Shown here: one piece after another, positions 23,106-35,160 of the stretch | Numbering within the stretch: the stretch's first letter is position 1 | How the letters are laid out: every line of letters starts with the position of its first letter | Assembly: GCA_021234155.1 (NCBI GenBank) | Contig: JAJEKV010000125.1 | Span: 1,852,775 to 1,916,774 of the forward strand | Reading direction: 5' to 3' | DNA: 64,000 nucleotides | Source of the DNA: Isoetes taiwanensis | Taxonomy: Eukaryota; Streptophyta; Lycopodiopsida; Isoetales; Isoetaceae | The notes under the pieces: model-generated | What the model was told of the DNA's origin: nothing | Databases searched by the model: none | Seen by the model: only the letters and a program-made list of their open reading frames with translations | Translations under genes and position numbers: made by a program

Positions 23106-23295
23106 ATTCTAGTAATTTTCCCCATTAGGATATACCCCTTTTGTTTATGGATTCCCTGTTTCTACTAACCATCCCCTTTAGCTGCTAATTTCCCCCCATT
23201 AGGATATACACTTTTTGTTCAAGAATGCCCTGTTTCTACTAATTTTCCCTCATAGGATATACCCTTTTGTTCAAAATTTTCCCGTTGCAAAGAAA
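23106..23295. repeat. Imperfect tandem repeat, three copies
   Basis: A phrase of the form taattttccccattaggatatac, ttttgttca, gccctgtttctac recurs three times at roughly 60-65 base spacing with small changes. It is compositionally like the repeat at 21.34 kb but not the same sequence. Confidence 0.6.
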
Positions 23296-25804
23296 ACAAC
23301 CCATTGCTCTCGAGTCCCTCAGTTTCTCAATGGGGGATTTTCAGGGTGGTTTGAGTACTTTTTTTTTGTTGTGTACTAATTGCAAACTGTATCGTGCTAA
23401 GCTCTCACAATAGCCTAGCAGCCCTGACTTTCCCTCATAAACAGATCTCACAAGGCTTGTTACACAATTGAAGTTTGAATATCTGCTTGTGAATGGATTT
23501 CGTGGGTAAGTTTTTCCCACTGTCCAGATATCGACATGCTTGGCTCCGCTCAATCTCAAAGCATTGTGTCCTTATTTGCTAACAGTAGATTTTGCAAAAT
23601 CTGGTGAAGGCAAGGTAATTCTAAATTGAACTATGGCAATGACACAGCTAGCTTAAACTATCCCAGAAGATCCACTGTTCTTATGTATACTAAATTCAAA
23701 AGTTTCAGGTGCGAGAAAATTCAAATTTGAACTAGCGCTTGCAATGGGGGAAATTCAAATTTGAATTACAGTTCAAAGCTTCGAGCACTTACAATGAGGG
23801 AACTTTGAATTCAAATAATGCACCTCCACAGGAACCATAAACCTTGGATCTCGAGTTCAAAATCTTGCAGTTCCTGTCTTGGAAATATTCAGGCACCTGA
23901 GCTGATTTGGGCGATCTCATAAACATGCTCGAGATCTCACCAGAGCACAAGAACTAATTTGGTAAACCCTAATCAAGATTAGCTTCCCTCTCTCTAGAAA
24001 TGACGTGTTCCATTCCTTGCTGCCCTTGATGCGAAGGAATTAAGAGCCCTATCAGCATCATCAACTGAAAGACTTTTCTTGTTTCCTTGCTGGGGGCCAA
24101 AAGTCCCCTTTCCAGATGCATGATTTTCCATAGCCCCCTATCCTTCCACGGCAAAGAGGCTGAATCTACTTCTATTTTCAACTGCTAATGCTCCCTTGAT
24201 TGGTGTCCTATTTCCCGCAACTACTTCATGGCCAAAGACATTTCTTCTCTCAGTGTCCAATTTACTGTATCCCAGTAGATCTATGTCATGGTATTGCACT
24301 CAGCTCCTGCCATTAATAGTCCCCACCACAACTGATTTCAGGCTTTGTAGTGCCAATTTGGCAGTTACACAACGCCCTACTTTACAATTTCTCCCTGCCA
24401 GTTCCTTCTTCATTGAGATGAATCAAAGATCCTTCTACCCTTTTCTTAGGATTATTGTATCAGACTCAAAATTGCAGAGTACCTCTTTAAAAACTAGGGA
24501 TTTTTCCCTCTGTTCCAACGTTATTGCCTGCAGCTTATTGTCTGAGAGCTTGGGGCCTCCAGTTGCTCCTACCAGTATTGACTATTGTCATTGCTGCTGT
24601 CTAGGCAGCCACACGTCCATTCGCCCCCACATCCACTAGACTGTTTTTGTATGGACTCCAATAATTTTCTTTGTGAACCAATGTGGAAACTTGATTTTTA
24701 GTAGGAAAATACAAAATTGTGACATGACATCCACTTGTATACATTTCTAACAAGCCATCCCACCATACTTCCAAACTCTTAATCTTGACAAATGGATACT
24801 TTCGCTTTGTCAATTATTTAGGTAGTGTGGACGGCATGAGTTTAGAGAATACTAAATGGTTGTAATACTACTTCCGATATGCACATAAAGCTTGTGCCAT
24901 AAGTGCATGAATTCTAGTTTCTTATTAAACTATAAATGAAATGAGTTGCAAATATTTTCATTTCTATAGAGCTACTTTTTATGTAAAATTATTGGATTCA
25001 ATGACGGAAAGGTAAGAAGGGATTTAAAAATTGCATATACACCATCTCATCACATCATAATGGGACCACGAGAGTGCCATGAATTTATAAAACATTAAAT
25101 GGAATGGCAATGTATACAATTGCTAAAATTGATGAGTGTGAAAAGATGACTTAATTGAATTGAACCAAATAAGATCAAACCACACCAAACCATCTGAACT
25201 TAAAACTTATACTTCCCTTTTGAAATGAAGATAGATAGATAGATAGAGTTGACAACACAATATATTTATAAAGGCCACAATTCTGAAAGGCGTATCCCAA
25301 AGGGATGGAAGTGTGTGGCTAGTGGTGGAAGCAAACAACATGGGGGATCTTGAATGCAGACCAGGCAAAGAGTGGGCACCATTAAATGGGCAAAAAAAGG
25401 TGCCAGGTGGAGCGAGGACAGAACAAGAGCAGAGGATGTAGGATGTGGTCTCGTTTCAAATGCCTGGTTTACATGTGAATTAGGTGTCCATAGTACAATG
25501 CCTGATTTACATGCGAATTGAGTTAGGTGATCTTGCATAGTTCTTTATTCCAAGGTACTTGGGGATTATTTCAAGGTAGTGGGAAGAACACTTGAACTGG
25601 ATACTAACCTTGAGAAGAAAGCACTATTATTAATATTATTAATATTAAAAATAAAATATAATGGAATATAAAAAATGATGCTGATGTTTGGCAAGAAAGA
25701 ATATGCCATGCCCAGCTGGCCCCGCCACATCCCACCATGGTAAAAGTAAAAACAAATGGCGCGTGGTAAAAATAAAACATCAATTACTAAGCTAAGGATC
25801 GTCG
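23296..25804. other. Gene-poor interval
   Basis: A 147-codon plus-strand frame (24,196-24,639) lacks motifs. An ATAG microsatellite lies at about 25,231-25,246 and there are AT-rich stretches near 25,620-25,670. Nothing assignable. Confidence 0.35.
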
Positions 25805-26005
25805 CTAATTTGCCCGTCTGGCAGCACCGCTAAATTTGGCCACTCTTTTCTCGCCTTCGCTACCTCCAGACTTGGCGGCACTGCTTGAATGTTCGAGACT
25901 GCTGTTTTTCTTTACCAAGGGAGAGTAGGGATTGCTCGCCGGCGTCTTTGGTGGTGCATCAATCTCTTCCATCTGCCTATTTTTTTTCTGATCCAGTTCG
26001 AACAA
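25805..26005 (-). CDS. Hypothetical 66-residue Ser/Lys-rich protein, divergent from the VAP gene
   Basis: A clean ATG-to-TAG frame on the strand opposite to the VAP gene, with polar, low-complexity sequence (MFELDQKKNRQMEEIDAPPK at the start). It occupies the region where the VAP 5' leader would be expected, so it may simply be antisense to that leader. No family recognised. Confidence 0.2.
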   Translation of the reverse strand: MFELDQKKNRQMEEIDAPPKTPASNPYSPLVKKNSSLEHSSSAAKSGGSEGEKRVAKFSGAARRAN

Positions 26006-26107
26006 TGAGATCCTCCTTTGATTAGCTGCTTCCGGGATTCAGCCTTTCCCTTGATTTCTGATTTTCAGCAATTTTTTGGAAAGGCGCATCAGATCATGGT
26101 CTTTGAG

Positions 26108-26243
26108 GTAAGAATGCAGTATTTTTTTGTTGTTCAGATGCCAGATCTTACTTTATTCAGGTGAAAAGCTCTTGATTCTTGTTCTAAGCTGGCGCGTAAA
26201 GCTTAGATAATGGAAAGTAATTGCTGGTTAGTTTCTGTTTCAG
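26108..26243 (+). other. Possible 5' UTR intron of the VAP gene
   Basis: A strong donor (tttgag|gtaagaatg) at 26,108 and an acceptor (tttctgtttcag) ending at 26,243 bracket a T-rich 136-base stretch just upstream of the VAP start codon. Leader introns are common in plant housekeeping genes. Confidence 0.4.
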
Positions 26244-26333
26244 AGATCGGTTTTTGCGTACTAGGGAAATACGTGTTTGAGGTTGATACTTTCGCCTATT
26301 TCGTTAGTAGAGGGCTCAAAATCTGCAGAAATC

Positions 26334-28044
26334 ATGCCGGAGCTACTTAATATTCAGCCTGGGGAGCTTAAGTTTCCATGTAAGTCTTCACGTTTCTTTC
26401 TCTCAGTGGCAACGCTTTTCTGCTTGCAACCCCAAACGAACGTCCCGTGGTGTTCAATTTCCGTTATACCAATTAATCAAGAAACGCATCTTTCTGATTT
26501 CAGAAACGGATGTTCTTAACTTTTAACTTTCCAGCGTGTTACTTAAGACCTAATTCTCTTCTGCTATTGTTGACCTTCTGATATAAAATATTTTTGGGGG
26601 AGTCTGGTGAAGTTCTAGGATTCATGTTAATCAGGTTTATGGTTTAGTGAAGACCTAAACCATATTTTTCTCTTTTCTGCAGTTGAGTTGAAGAAGCAGA
26701 TTTCATGTTCATTGAAACTGCAGAATACGACAGAGGATTATGTTGCCTTCAAGGTAATGTGACTTTTATTATCTTGTTAAGTGAGACCCAATACACATGT
26801 GCTGATATTGTAACACTGTAGGTCAAAACCACGTCTCCAAAGAAATATTGCGTACGCCCTAACACTGGAGTTGTTGCTCCACAGTCTACTGCAGAAATAA
26901 TAGGTCAGGTTCATTTTCTGTTTCTATTATTTTTCTTTTTGTTCCCTTGTTATTTACAACCATTTTGTGGTCTCGCAGTTACCATGCAGGCTCAGCGGGA
27001 AGCTCCTCCAGATATGCAATGCAAGGATAAGTTTCTTGTTCAGAGTGTTGTGGCTCCAGTTGGGATGGCTGCCAAAGACGTTACACAAGAGATGGTATGA
27101 GTTAGAGTTTGCAAACTCTCTTAATTTTATTTTCCCCTTGCATACCTTGTATGCAGGTAAAGTTTTCATACAACTTAGCAGTGTACATTATGAATTGCAG
27201 TTCAGCAAGGAAAGTGGTAGCGACGTGCATGAAGCCAAGTTAAGGGTCATCTATACATCACCACCAGAGCATCCTTCCCCAGTGGAAGAGTCAGCAGAGG
27301 AGTATTCACAGCCACATACTGCAGCAAGCAATGGGGACTGGGGATATGGGTTCTCTGATGTATGTTTTGTCTTAGATTTGTATTATTTTAAGTAGTTCTT
27401 CTATCAAGCAGCTTATCTTTATATATGGTACTGGACGCGATTATCCTATACAGCTTGACCTCCATCTACAATCCATTCTTGCCCTTGGTTACAGTGATAT
27501 GCTAAACCTCCTATGCATACAACATATGCCTGGTCTATACTGATATTTAAGAGAATCATCTGATTCTTGCAACTCTCAAATGAGCTGAAAGTTTGACTTC
27601 TTTTGCAGGCACCAAAGGATGTCAATGAGCTGAAACTCAAACTTACAGAGGTTGGTTATCTTGGATGATTAGTTTTCATGCATCCTTCTCTCATATGCTT
27701 CTAATGCTTTAGGTACGGAAACAATTAACAACATTAACAGAAGAGCGAAATAATGCACTTCAACTCAACCAGCAGTTGCAGCAAGAGCTGGTATGGACAT
27801 AACAGGCCAAACATGATTTTATCATTCCTAAACCATCCTGACATACAACAAAGAGTTTGTAAGCATGTTCCTTTGCCATCACTGACCTCCTACTGTTTAA
27901 TTGCAGGCAAAACTTGGCTCTGCTACAGATTCGAAAGGTTATGCTGGAAAAGGGCCAGTTCAGAGAGATGCTGGGTTTTCGTTTTTATTTGTGTTCCTTG
28001 TTGGGCTCTTGGGTATTTTGGTTGGCTATTTAATAGGATCATAG
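26334..28044 (+). CDS. VAP27: Vesicle-associated protein, VAP27-type (MSP domain, tail-anchored)
   Basis: Eight exons with GT-AG borders join in frame into 243 residues: 26334-26379, 26683-26753, 26822-26903, 26979-27094, 27201-27359, 27609-27650, 27713-27790, 27907-28044. Residues about 5-125 form the major sperm protein domain, with the VAP signature VKTTSPKKYCVRPNTG and the Lys/Met pocket that binds FFAT-motif peptides. About 165-205 is a coiled coil (ELKLKLTE, then VRKQLTTLTEERN). About 222-241 is the C-terminal membrane anchor (FLFVFLVGLLGILVGYLI). VAP27 proteins sit in the ER membrane and tether it to plasma membrane, endosomes and cytoskeleton. Start: first ATG, giving the usual MxxELLxIQPxELKFPFELKK beginning. 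Length is close to Arabidopsis VAP27-1. No disabling change is seen. All exon phases were checked. Confidence 0.95.
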
Positions 28045-28967
28045 GGATTGCAAATCATATCCCAGTGTGATTTTGTTCATACTAAGCCTAGATTTACAAA
28101 AACTCATAGGAGGAAGCGCTTTAGAAGCTTGATGAAGGGGCCCTTTGGCTGACAGGGCTAGTTGTTTTTTTCTTAAATGTTTTAAAATTGTAATACATAC
28201 TTCATTTCATATAATTAAGGTAGGCAAGGCCCATAACCATATGGACCCGAGTGTTCAATGACGTCCAATAGTTACTGCCCTTCCTAGAGATGGGTATGGT
28301 TATGTGCTTGGCCTGTGAATATTGATTATGAGCTTTTCATTAGGCTTAATGGCCAACTGAAACGCTGAGTTCTAAGTGTTTACCTGTATCCTGTGCATCT
28401 AGCAAGATTGTTTTAAGTACAATTTTGGTTAAGACAGAAGTAAACAGGACTGTGGAAGTTGAATCGGTTGAAGATTTTAGAATTATATTGTGTGAATGGG
28501 CTGTAGGATGGATTGCTTGTGAACTAGATGCTTAAGATGGTGCTTCTTTATGTCCTTTGCACGTTGACCTTGCTAAAAGAATAAGAAATAAGTTCTGTAA
28601 GGCCTGACATCAGTTTTGCATGTTGCTGGTTTTTTTTTGGCTTTGGCATTAAATTGGCATAAAGGTACATGTACAACAACACATGTCCTTTTATAACGTG
28701 TTCAAAAACATTCACAACCTTTTGGTGGTACCCAAGCGTAACGAATTGATTGCCATGATTCTATGGATGCTGTAGGACATTATTAGAGTGTTGTGACTAT
28801 TCTGCTTGCATATGGGCGTTCTTGTTTGGGGTTTGATCGTCTTATTTAACAACCATGGTCATGTTTGAACCAGCACGAAATAAAAAAAACTTCGTGTATT
28901 TTTTCCTGATGTGGCTTTAACATGACACTCACTAAAAAATTCGTTGTCCACAAAAACAGTGTGTAAT
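28045..28967. other. VAP 3' region and non-coding sequence
   Basis: The first few hundred bases are presumably the VAP 3' UTR. No AATAAA was picked out with confidence. No further gene seen. Confidence 0.4.
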
Positions 28968-29703
28968 AACATTGTGTAATTTTTTTGGTTTAAACATGAC
29001 CGTGGTTGATAAATAAGACGCTCGTTTTGGGTTGGTCTAGTGGTGTTGTGATTATATTGCTTGGCGGTCAATCTTTTGCGTGGTGGCTTATTAGGAATAT
29101 TCACCAGAATATTTCTATATTTAGAAGCTGATTGGGTTTGTGGCACTGCATCAATTGCTTTAGGCAAGACTACCATAGTTGCATGAAAGAGCTGCTGCCA
29201 CCTTAATTTTGGAGTGTGGATTCTTCTTCTATAGTAAAGCTTCTCTATTGTAGAGCTTTCAGAATGACCAATTTGGTAATTTGCTTACCTCACACTTTAT
29301 ACAGGCTGATTTACTGCTGGCTTTTTTGCCTAACTTCATAGATTTCTATATTCATGTGGAAGATTGTGCATAGATCTCTTAGGGTGAATACATAAGTTCA
29401 TGAATGATGGTAAGTTCACACTGTCCTATTTGCCGACAAGGAACTATTGAGCATTGTTTACAATGTGCATATATCCAATTGGTTGAGACAGACTTAGAGG
29501 CCGGTGATTGAGAAGTATCATTTCTCGTGGTTCCTGCCAAAGAAATTGGCTATCCATATATCTAAGAGGTGGATAAGGAGAGGAGGAGACTACTCGCCTT
29601 CTATGATCAATTTCATCATACGTCTACTTTACTGAGTTCTCTGAGAACAAAATTTTTGAAACAGGTTAGTTGCTTACACACCATTGGAAAGGCAATTTGG
29701 AAT
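28968..29703. repeat. Direct duplication, copy 1
   Basis: About 735 bases are repeated at 30,685-31,512 in the same orientation. Differences are ordinary substitutions and a few indels. Copy 2 has an extra segment near 30,882-30,928 and another (taccaaactatagtatt) near 31,288. Short minus-strand frames in both copies (SASKYRNILVNIPNKPPRKR) are parallel but too short to assign. Confidence 0.8.
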
Positions 29704-30684
29704 CTCCAATTTGGAATCATTTGTACTGGGATCTCCGACCCGTTTTATGGGGAATCGTGGTGTGAATGCATAATTTCCACTCCAATTTTGCTAAGATCAT
29801 TTGACTCACTATTTTTCCCTTCAAGTCTATAACTTAGCCTATTTTACGACCCTGCTAATGGGAAAAAAATTTCTCCCGCTATCGAGGTCCAAAGCTAGAA
29901 TTCTCATTCCATTCTTTAAATAGGCCAGTTAATCTAGCTATGAGGTTCGAAGTTGGAATTCTCATTCCATTCCTTAACTAGGCCAGATAATCTAACTTTC
30001 CAGGGTCATGGCCAATGTTAGATCTTGGTCAACAAAGATCATTGCTCTGATACCATTGTGACATTTCCATATACCTCACATGAAATCCCCATCGGTATCA
30101 TCTGCTGCCGATTTTATGCGCCCCCCTTCACGAGGGATGGCTAGGACACGGGAAGGTAACACGAAAGTGTTTTGCGTGCCCATCTCCTCTCCTATAACAA
30201 CAAAAGCATAAATATAACATTAGCATTGGCAATACAATATAATACGATCAACTATCTCAAAGGGTAGTGCCATCCATCCATCAATAGAACCATCATAGAT
30301 ATCAATACATCATCCATCACATGAGCTCCTACCCAGGCTTGGACGCGCGGGGAGAGTAGATTGATGGCAAGATAGAACATACCAAGATATAACAATGACT
30401 GGACAATAGACAATGGCTAGGGTTGACCACTCCACCCGCCCCTCCTGTGCATACTATGCAGATGGGCTAAATCAGACCCTGTCGTGACTGTAACCTGCTG
30501 GAGACATAACCGCTTAGTATCACCCAACGAGACTACTTCGGGTTGCATCTCCAATGTCCAATGAGGTAGGAAAGATTGCATTTCCCGTTCTCGGAAGACA
30601 ATAGCTCGATAGGTGGCTAAAGGATCGTGGTGACATGCGTCCTTACCTGACTGAATTCCCCAAAACAAGAGCCAGACCAACACA
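29704..30684 (-). mobile_element. Truncated LTR retrotransposon (one LTR, primer binding site, short leader)
   Basis: On the minus strand an LTR with TGTG...CACA ends (30,684 to 30,057, 628 bases) is followed after one base by tggtatcagagc (30,055-30,044), a perfect match to the standard primer binding site for initiator methionine tRNA. About 340 bases of leader follow, containing a 58-base tandem repeat (starts 29,884 and 29,942). No gag or pol coding sequence and no second LTR are present. The two copies of the flanking duplication abut it on either side. Confidence 0.75.
30044..30055 (-). promoter_or_regulatory. tRNA-iMet-type primer binding site
   Basis: TGGTATCAGAGC on the minus strand, one base inside the LTR end. 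This is the usual minus-strand primer site of plant LTR retrotransposons and fixes the orientation of the element. Confidence 0.8.
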
Positions 30685-31512
30685 AAAACCTTGTGTATTT
30701 TTTTTGGTTCAAACATGACTGTGGTTGATAAATAAGACGCTCATTTTGGGTTGATCTAGAGGTGTTGTGATTACGTTGCTTGGCGGTCAATCTTTTGCGT
30801 GGTGGCTTATTAGGAATATTCACCAGAATATTTCTATATTTAGAAGCTGATTGGGTTTGTGGCACTGCATCAATTGCTTTAGGAAAGGCTCCTTGATGAC
30901 ATGTGTACTTGATTCGTCACCGGATCAACCATAGTTGCATGAAAGAGCTGCTGCCACCTTATTTTTGGAGCGTGGATTCTTCTTCTATAGTAGAGCTTTT
31001 CGATGACCAATCTGGATGATTCGTTTTCTATTGTAGAGCTTTCAGAATGACCAATCTGGGAATTTGCTTACCTCAGACTTTAAACAGGCTGATTTACTGC
31101 TGGCTTTTCTGCCTAACTTCATAGATTTCTACATTCATGTGGAAGATTGTGCATAGATCTCTTAGGGTGAATACATAAGTTCATGAATGATGGTAAGTTC
31201 AAACTGTCCTGTTTGCCGACAAGGAACTATTGAGCATTGTTTACAATGTGCATATATCCAATTGGTTGGGACAGACTTAGAGGCTACCAAACTATAGTAT
31301 TAATGGAGGCCGGTGATTGGGAAGTATCCTTTCTCGTGGTTCGTGCCAAAGAAATTGGCTGTCCGTATATCTAAGAGGTGGATAAGGAGAGGAGTAGACT
31401 ACTCGCCTTCTATGGTCAATTTCGTCATATGTCTACTTTACTAAGTTCTCTGAGAACAAATTTTTTGAAACAGGTTAGTTGCTTACACACCATTGGAAAG
31501 GCAATTTGGAAT
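30685..31512. repeat. Direct duplication, copy 2
   Basis: Second copy of the sequence at 28,968-29,703. It begins exactly at the edge of the LTR and carries two small extra segments compared with copy 1. Confidence 0.8.
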
Positions 31513-31872
31513 GCCATTCTAACAATTCGATGTTGTATGCTGTGTAGTTATCTTTCCATGATCCGATTTGGATATGTTGTGGTTGCTCTTGCGTTGTTGA
31601 TTATATATAATTGAATCCTCATCTTACAAAAAAGAAAAAGAAAACTAGCAGTAAAGTAGGCTTAGGCTGAGACACAAATTAAAAAAGTTGGAAGATAGGG
31701 CGATGGGCAAATGAAGAAAGTTGAAAGATATATGAGGTAGTTGAACCTTAGTTATTTTAGCTTTAAACTTGCAAATTTTATCAAGTATACCATTGACCAT
31801 TGCTATAAAAGAACTCAGGTTTACTTTATGACAAGGAATTTGAGAGGTCAAATGCATTCAAGATGAAAAAGG
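31513..31872. other. Spacer before the LINE
   Basis: No gene seen; AT-rich. Confidence 0.4.
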
Positions 31873-32576
31873 ATATGAGAATGAGAATGAGAATGATTTT
31901 TTATCGTCCACTGAGGCCAATCGGCCTATGGGACCCATAAGGAGCGCATCAAACTTATTACTGTCCGGGTTAAAAAACCCCCGCCCCGAAGGGTTTTCGA
32001 GGGAAAAACCGTGGCAGTAATAAGAATGCTGTCAAACTGTACAAGTATACATCAATGTTTATATACATGTCAAGTGTGTGCCCGAGGACATAGCTGATCT
32101 CGCATGTCCATAACCTCTTGAAGATATGATCCCAGCACCCGTACGGATGCTGTGCTCAATGTCACATGTAACGGTGGCGGGCGACCAACTCGACATATCG
32201 TGTCCGAATTTGATCATATCTTTGGGCAACTTTGAAGGGTATGAGATTCATCCTCAATGGCGCCCATTTGGCAAAGATTGCCAGCACATCTGGCGTGGCT
32301 CACCAATCCATCACTGTCTCAATTCGAAGATGATGTGCCCCTGTCGCGAATGGAGGCAATGAGTCTGCGCCTTTTCATGGGCAAGTGGGTACGCGGGTAG
32401 CATTGCGGGCCTCGTTCAATGTGGGATTTATGTATACCGGTAGTGTCTTTGTCTTGACTGTTCAAGGGCATTGGCATCCCAAAGCTTGCTGAGGAAGCAA
32501 TCGTCAAGATATTGCCTCAAGCTATGGCGATGCGCCTCTGTTTGCACATGTATGCACTGTTCTCTGCACATTCCAT

Positions 32577-34407
32577 CTAGCCAACTATTGAGCTCTCTTT
32601 TCCCTCCAAAGAAGGCCTTGGCTGCGGCTCCATTGCCATGATATAAGCTAGTTTAGGGAGGCGAGCATCGTCCATATTGACCACCTTCCGAAAATAGACA
32701 ATGTGGCGATCAAGGGGCCCTCTGAAGAGGCAAGAATCTGTCTCCTGCGGTAGAATTTGATATGGGACTGTGGACTTCACCCCTAGTGCTCATTACTAAG
32801 AAGGCTTTACGGACCTGCTCCAAGTCATTCAAGTAGCAAGTGATACTCTTGGGCCCCATACTTCCACCCCGTATAAAAGGGACGGGCTCCACTAAGACCT
32901 TGAACAAAGCGTGGTGATGGGCCCAATCATACAACTCCGGCTCTATGACTATTGTTTTGCATTGCATATAGTGCCTTCCACTGCCGTCACTTTCGTAGCC
33001 CGTATGGATGTGTCGGTGCATAGTAGAAGGAAACTCCACTCCCAAATATTTGTATGTGGATGCAACTTCCACATTTTGGCCTCGATGGCGAAGGAGGGGA
33101 CCCTCGGTACCGACGTGAAGATGATATGAAAACCACCTTAGTCTTGGCGGGTTGACGCGCATATCGGTCGGCTTGGCGGAATGTGTCCGGGGCATCGAGA
33201 TGTCGTTGCATGTCCGCTGGTGTGTAAGCTAGGAGGTCCACATCATCGGCATATATTAAGCGATGATGATCGATAGAGAAGGTGAGCTCCATCGCCCCCA
33301 TTATCGACAAGCCGACTCTCAATTGATCAATGTAAAGCCCAAACAATGTTGGGGGGAGAGGGCATCCCCGAGAACCCGATCACGCTATCAAATGGTTGGC
33401 TTTGTGCTGCCGCAACCGCCCGAGCATCTTTCGTATATAGCCCGTACATTGCATTACGCAAATCTACGGGAACCCCGGTATTTGCGGTCTTGCCCATAGT
33501 TTTTCCGAGCCGCAGTGTTAAACGCCGCCAAAATCCACAAAGCAACAATATAGATCGGCCGGTTCTGGCTGTCTTCAATCGAGTTAATAGCGTGAAGATG
33601 CGGTCAATGGTTGAGTGTCGGGTCCGAATCCGCACGGGTGAGGGCCCGCACCTCTGCGCCTCTGCCCGGCCCGTCAAGCTGGCTTTCGAGGATCGGCAAG
33701 CAATTTTGCAAACACCGAACTGACCATGATTGTTCAATAATTGGCTGGCGGTGTGGGTCACACGCGCCTTATATATGGGAACAACTTCGCTATTGGTCGT
33801 GCGGGAAACCTTCTGTAATGCCTTGTTGAACAAGGCGGTCAAGAAAATGGTATTATGGGCGGCCCTGCCCACTTAAGTAATTACGCGCATACCATCCAAG
33901 TGCGGGGCTTTCCCATTGGCAAGGCGCCGCAAGCCTTGTTCCACGTCAGAATCGTGATTTCCAAAGACGGGCCTTCTTGCAAGGGTAATCTTTGCATGTG
34001 CACCACGAGGGTATTATAGGCATTTGCAAGTATTGTCTCTTGCTTTCGGGAGTGATATTCCCCGTGGTGTGAACATCGCGGCTTTCTAAGAACCCTTCGC
34101 GAGAAGGTCACGGGATGGCGTTCGGGAGGTAAAACATTTCCCTTTGATGCAGCGCAATGTGCACGGCTTTCTTAGCTTTAAGGAAGATGCGGTCTTGTCG
34201 ACCGCATGTGGGCGTAAAGCGGACGTGACTTGGCCCGAACCCGGCGTTTGTGTTCCTTGCACTCTTCATCAAACTATTGATTACATTGGGAAGGTTGTGT
34301 TCTGGAGGTCCGTCGCGGCGGCTTATCCCAAAGCACCTCTGCGCCTGAGTCCTAAGCACATCAATCCGGTAGATCACATGCATTTGCTCTAGTGTAGGAT
34401 ATTGCAA
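32577..34407 (-). pseudogene. LINE reverse transcriptase, frameshifted
   Basis: Minus-strand fragments in different frames give RT landmarks in order. RTRHSTIDRIFTLL is the finger region (about 33,640-33,600). FSGMPSPP... just before FGLYIDQLR stands where the QGCPLSP box should be. LIYADDVDLLAYTP is the catalytic box (YADD codons at 33,253-33,242), followed by YKYLGVEF of the thumb region (about 33,055). Stops and frameshifts separate them, and the QGCPLSP box is altered, so it cannot make an active enzyme. The YADD pair itself is intact. Family: APE-type LINE; the clade was not determined. Confidence 0.75.
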
Positions 34408-34782
34408 AATTTCGCGAGGTCATCTATAAGCATCACGGGCATAAGCCCCTGCATGTTCATAATCCAATCGCGGTGGGGCATGTGAGGAGTTGTTGCAGGG
34501 GTTCGCACAACACGCCAAGCCAACTTCAAGTAAAAAGTGGTAAGTGGTGCGAGTCGATCTCTTCATCCCTATTATTTGTTCCCCACGAAAGTGCTTGGCG
34601 ACATGCATATCACCTTTCGGGCACCGGCACATAGTCCACCACACTAGATCCAGCCCCCACGGTTTTCACGCCTACAAGTGCTCTTGCGGTGGAAGGCCAC
34701 TGTGCTAGTCCATTGCGATTACCGGGTCAAAAGATCTGCTATGAGCAAAAGCAAGCTGTCGACCATATAGCGTGACCGATTG

Positions 34783-35118
34783 TCATCGATGTGGTGGCCA
34801 AGCTCCTTCTGCGGGATGCAATTGCAATATATCATCGGTCAAGGGATCAAATGTCATGGGTTGTTCTACCCCGGTACGCGCATTGAAGTCTCCAAGGAGT
34901 ATGACACTGCCCAACTGCTTATGCTGCTGTATGTCATCATATAGATCGACATAGGGGTCCAGCCTATCCACATCCGAGTGGGTGTGATAGAAGTTGCTTT
35001 CTACATGTGGAAAGTAGCAGGCTGCCACAAAGAGGGGTCTGCTACTGCAGTTTTGCACACGCACCCACAGGTACCGGTTGTGCTTGTCTGTCTTGAACAA
35101 GGAGATTGATTGTGCCAA
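34783..35118 (-). pseudogene. LINE apurinic-type endonuclease fragment
   Basis: A 111-codon frame with LLGDFNARTG, the GDFN box of the exonuclease-endonuclease-phosphatase fold, preceded by LFVAACYFPH and YLWVRVQ, as in the endonuclease that LINEs use to nick target DNA. The N-terminal catalytic segments are missing because the element is truncated on this side. It lies upstream of the RT fragments on the same strand. Confidence 0.75.
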
Positions 35119-35160
35119 GGTTGTTATGAGAAATGATATCTTGTTGGTAGCACCTTAGTT

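Larger units (their letters stand above)
31873..35160 (-). mobile_element. 5'-truncated LINE (non-LTR retrotransposon), APE-type
   Basis: On the minus strand the element runs from an endonuclease fragment (about 35,118) through an RT domain to a 3' end at about 31,873 that finishes in a short repeat (attctcattctcattctc), as many LINEs without poly(A) do. The 3' region (31,895-32,480) is repeated at 44,778-45,432, which confirms the 3' end. The 5' end is lost inside the endonuclease domain. Target duplications were not found. G+C is clearly higher than in the neighbouring sequence. Confidence 0.8.

Noticed and set aside
24196-24639. 147-codon plus-strand frame as a gene
   Set aside because: Composition is Ser/Thr/Leu-rich with no motif and no convincing start or leader. 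The opposite strand has words reminiscent of retroelement polyprotein but too weak to claim.
33346-33723. 125-codon plus-strand frame within the LINE
   Set aside because: It is antisense to the RT coding region of the minus-strand LINE.
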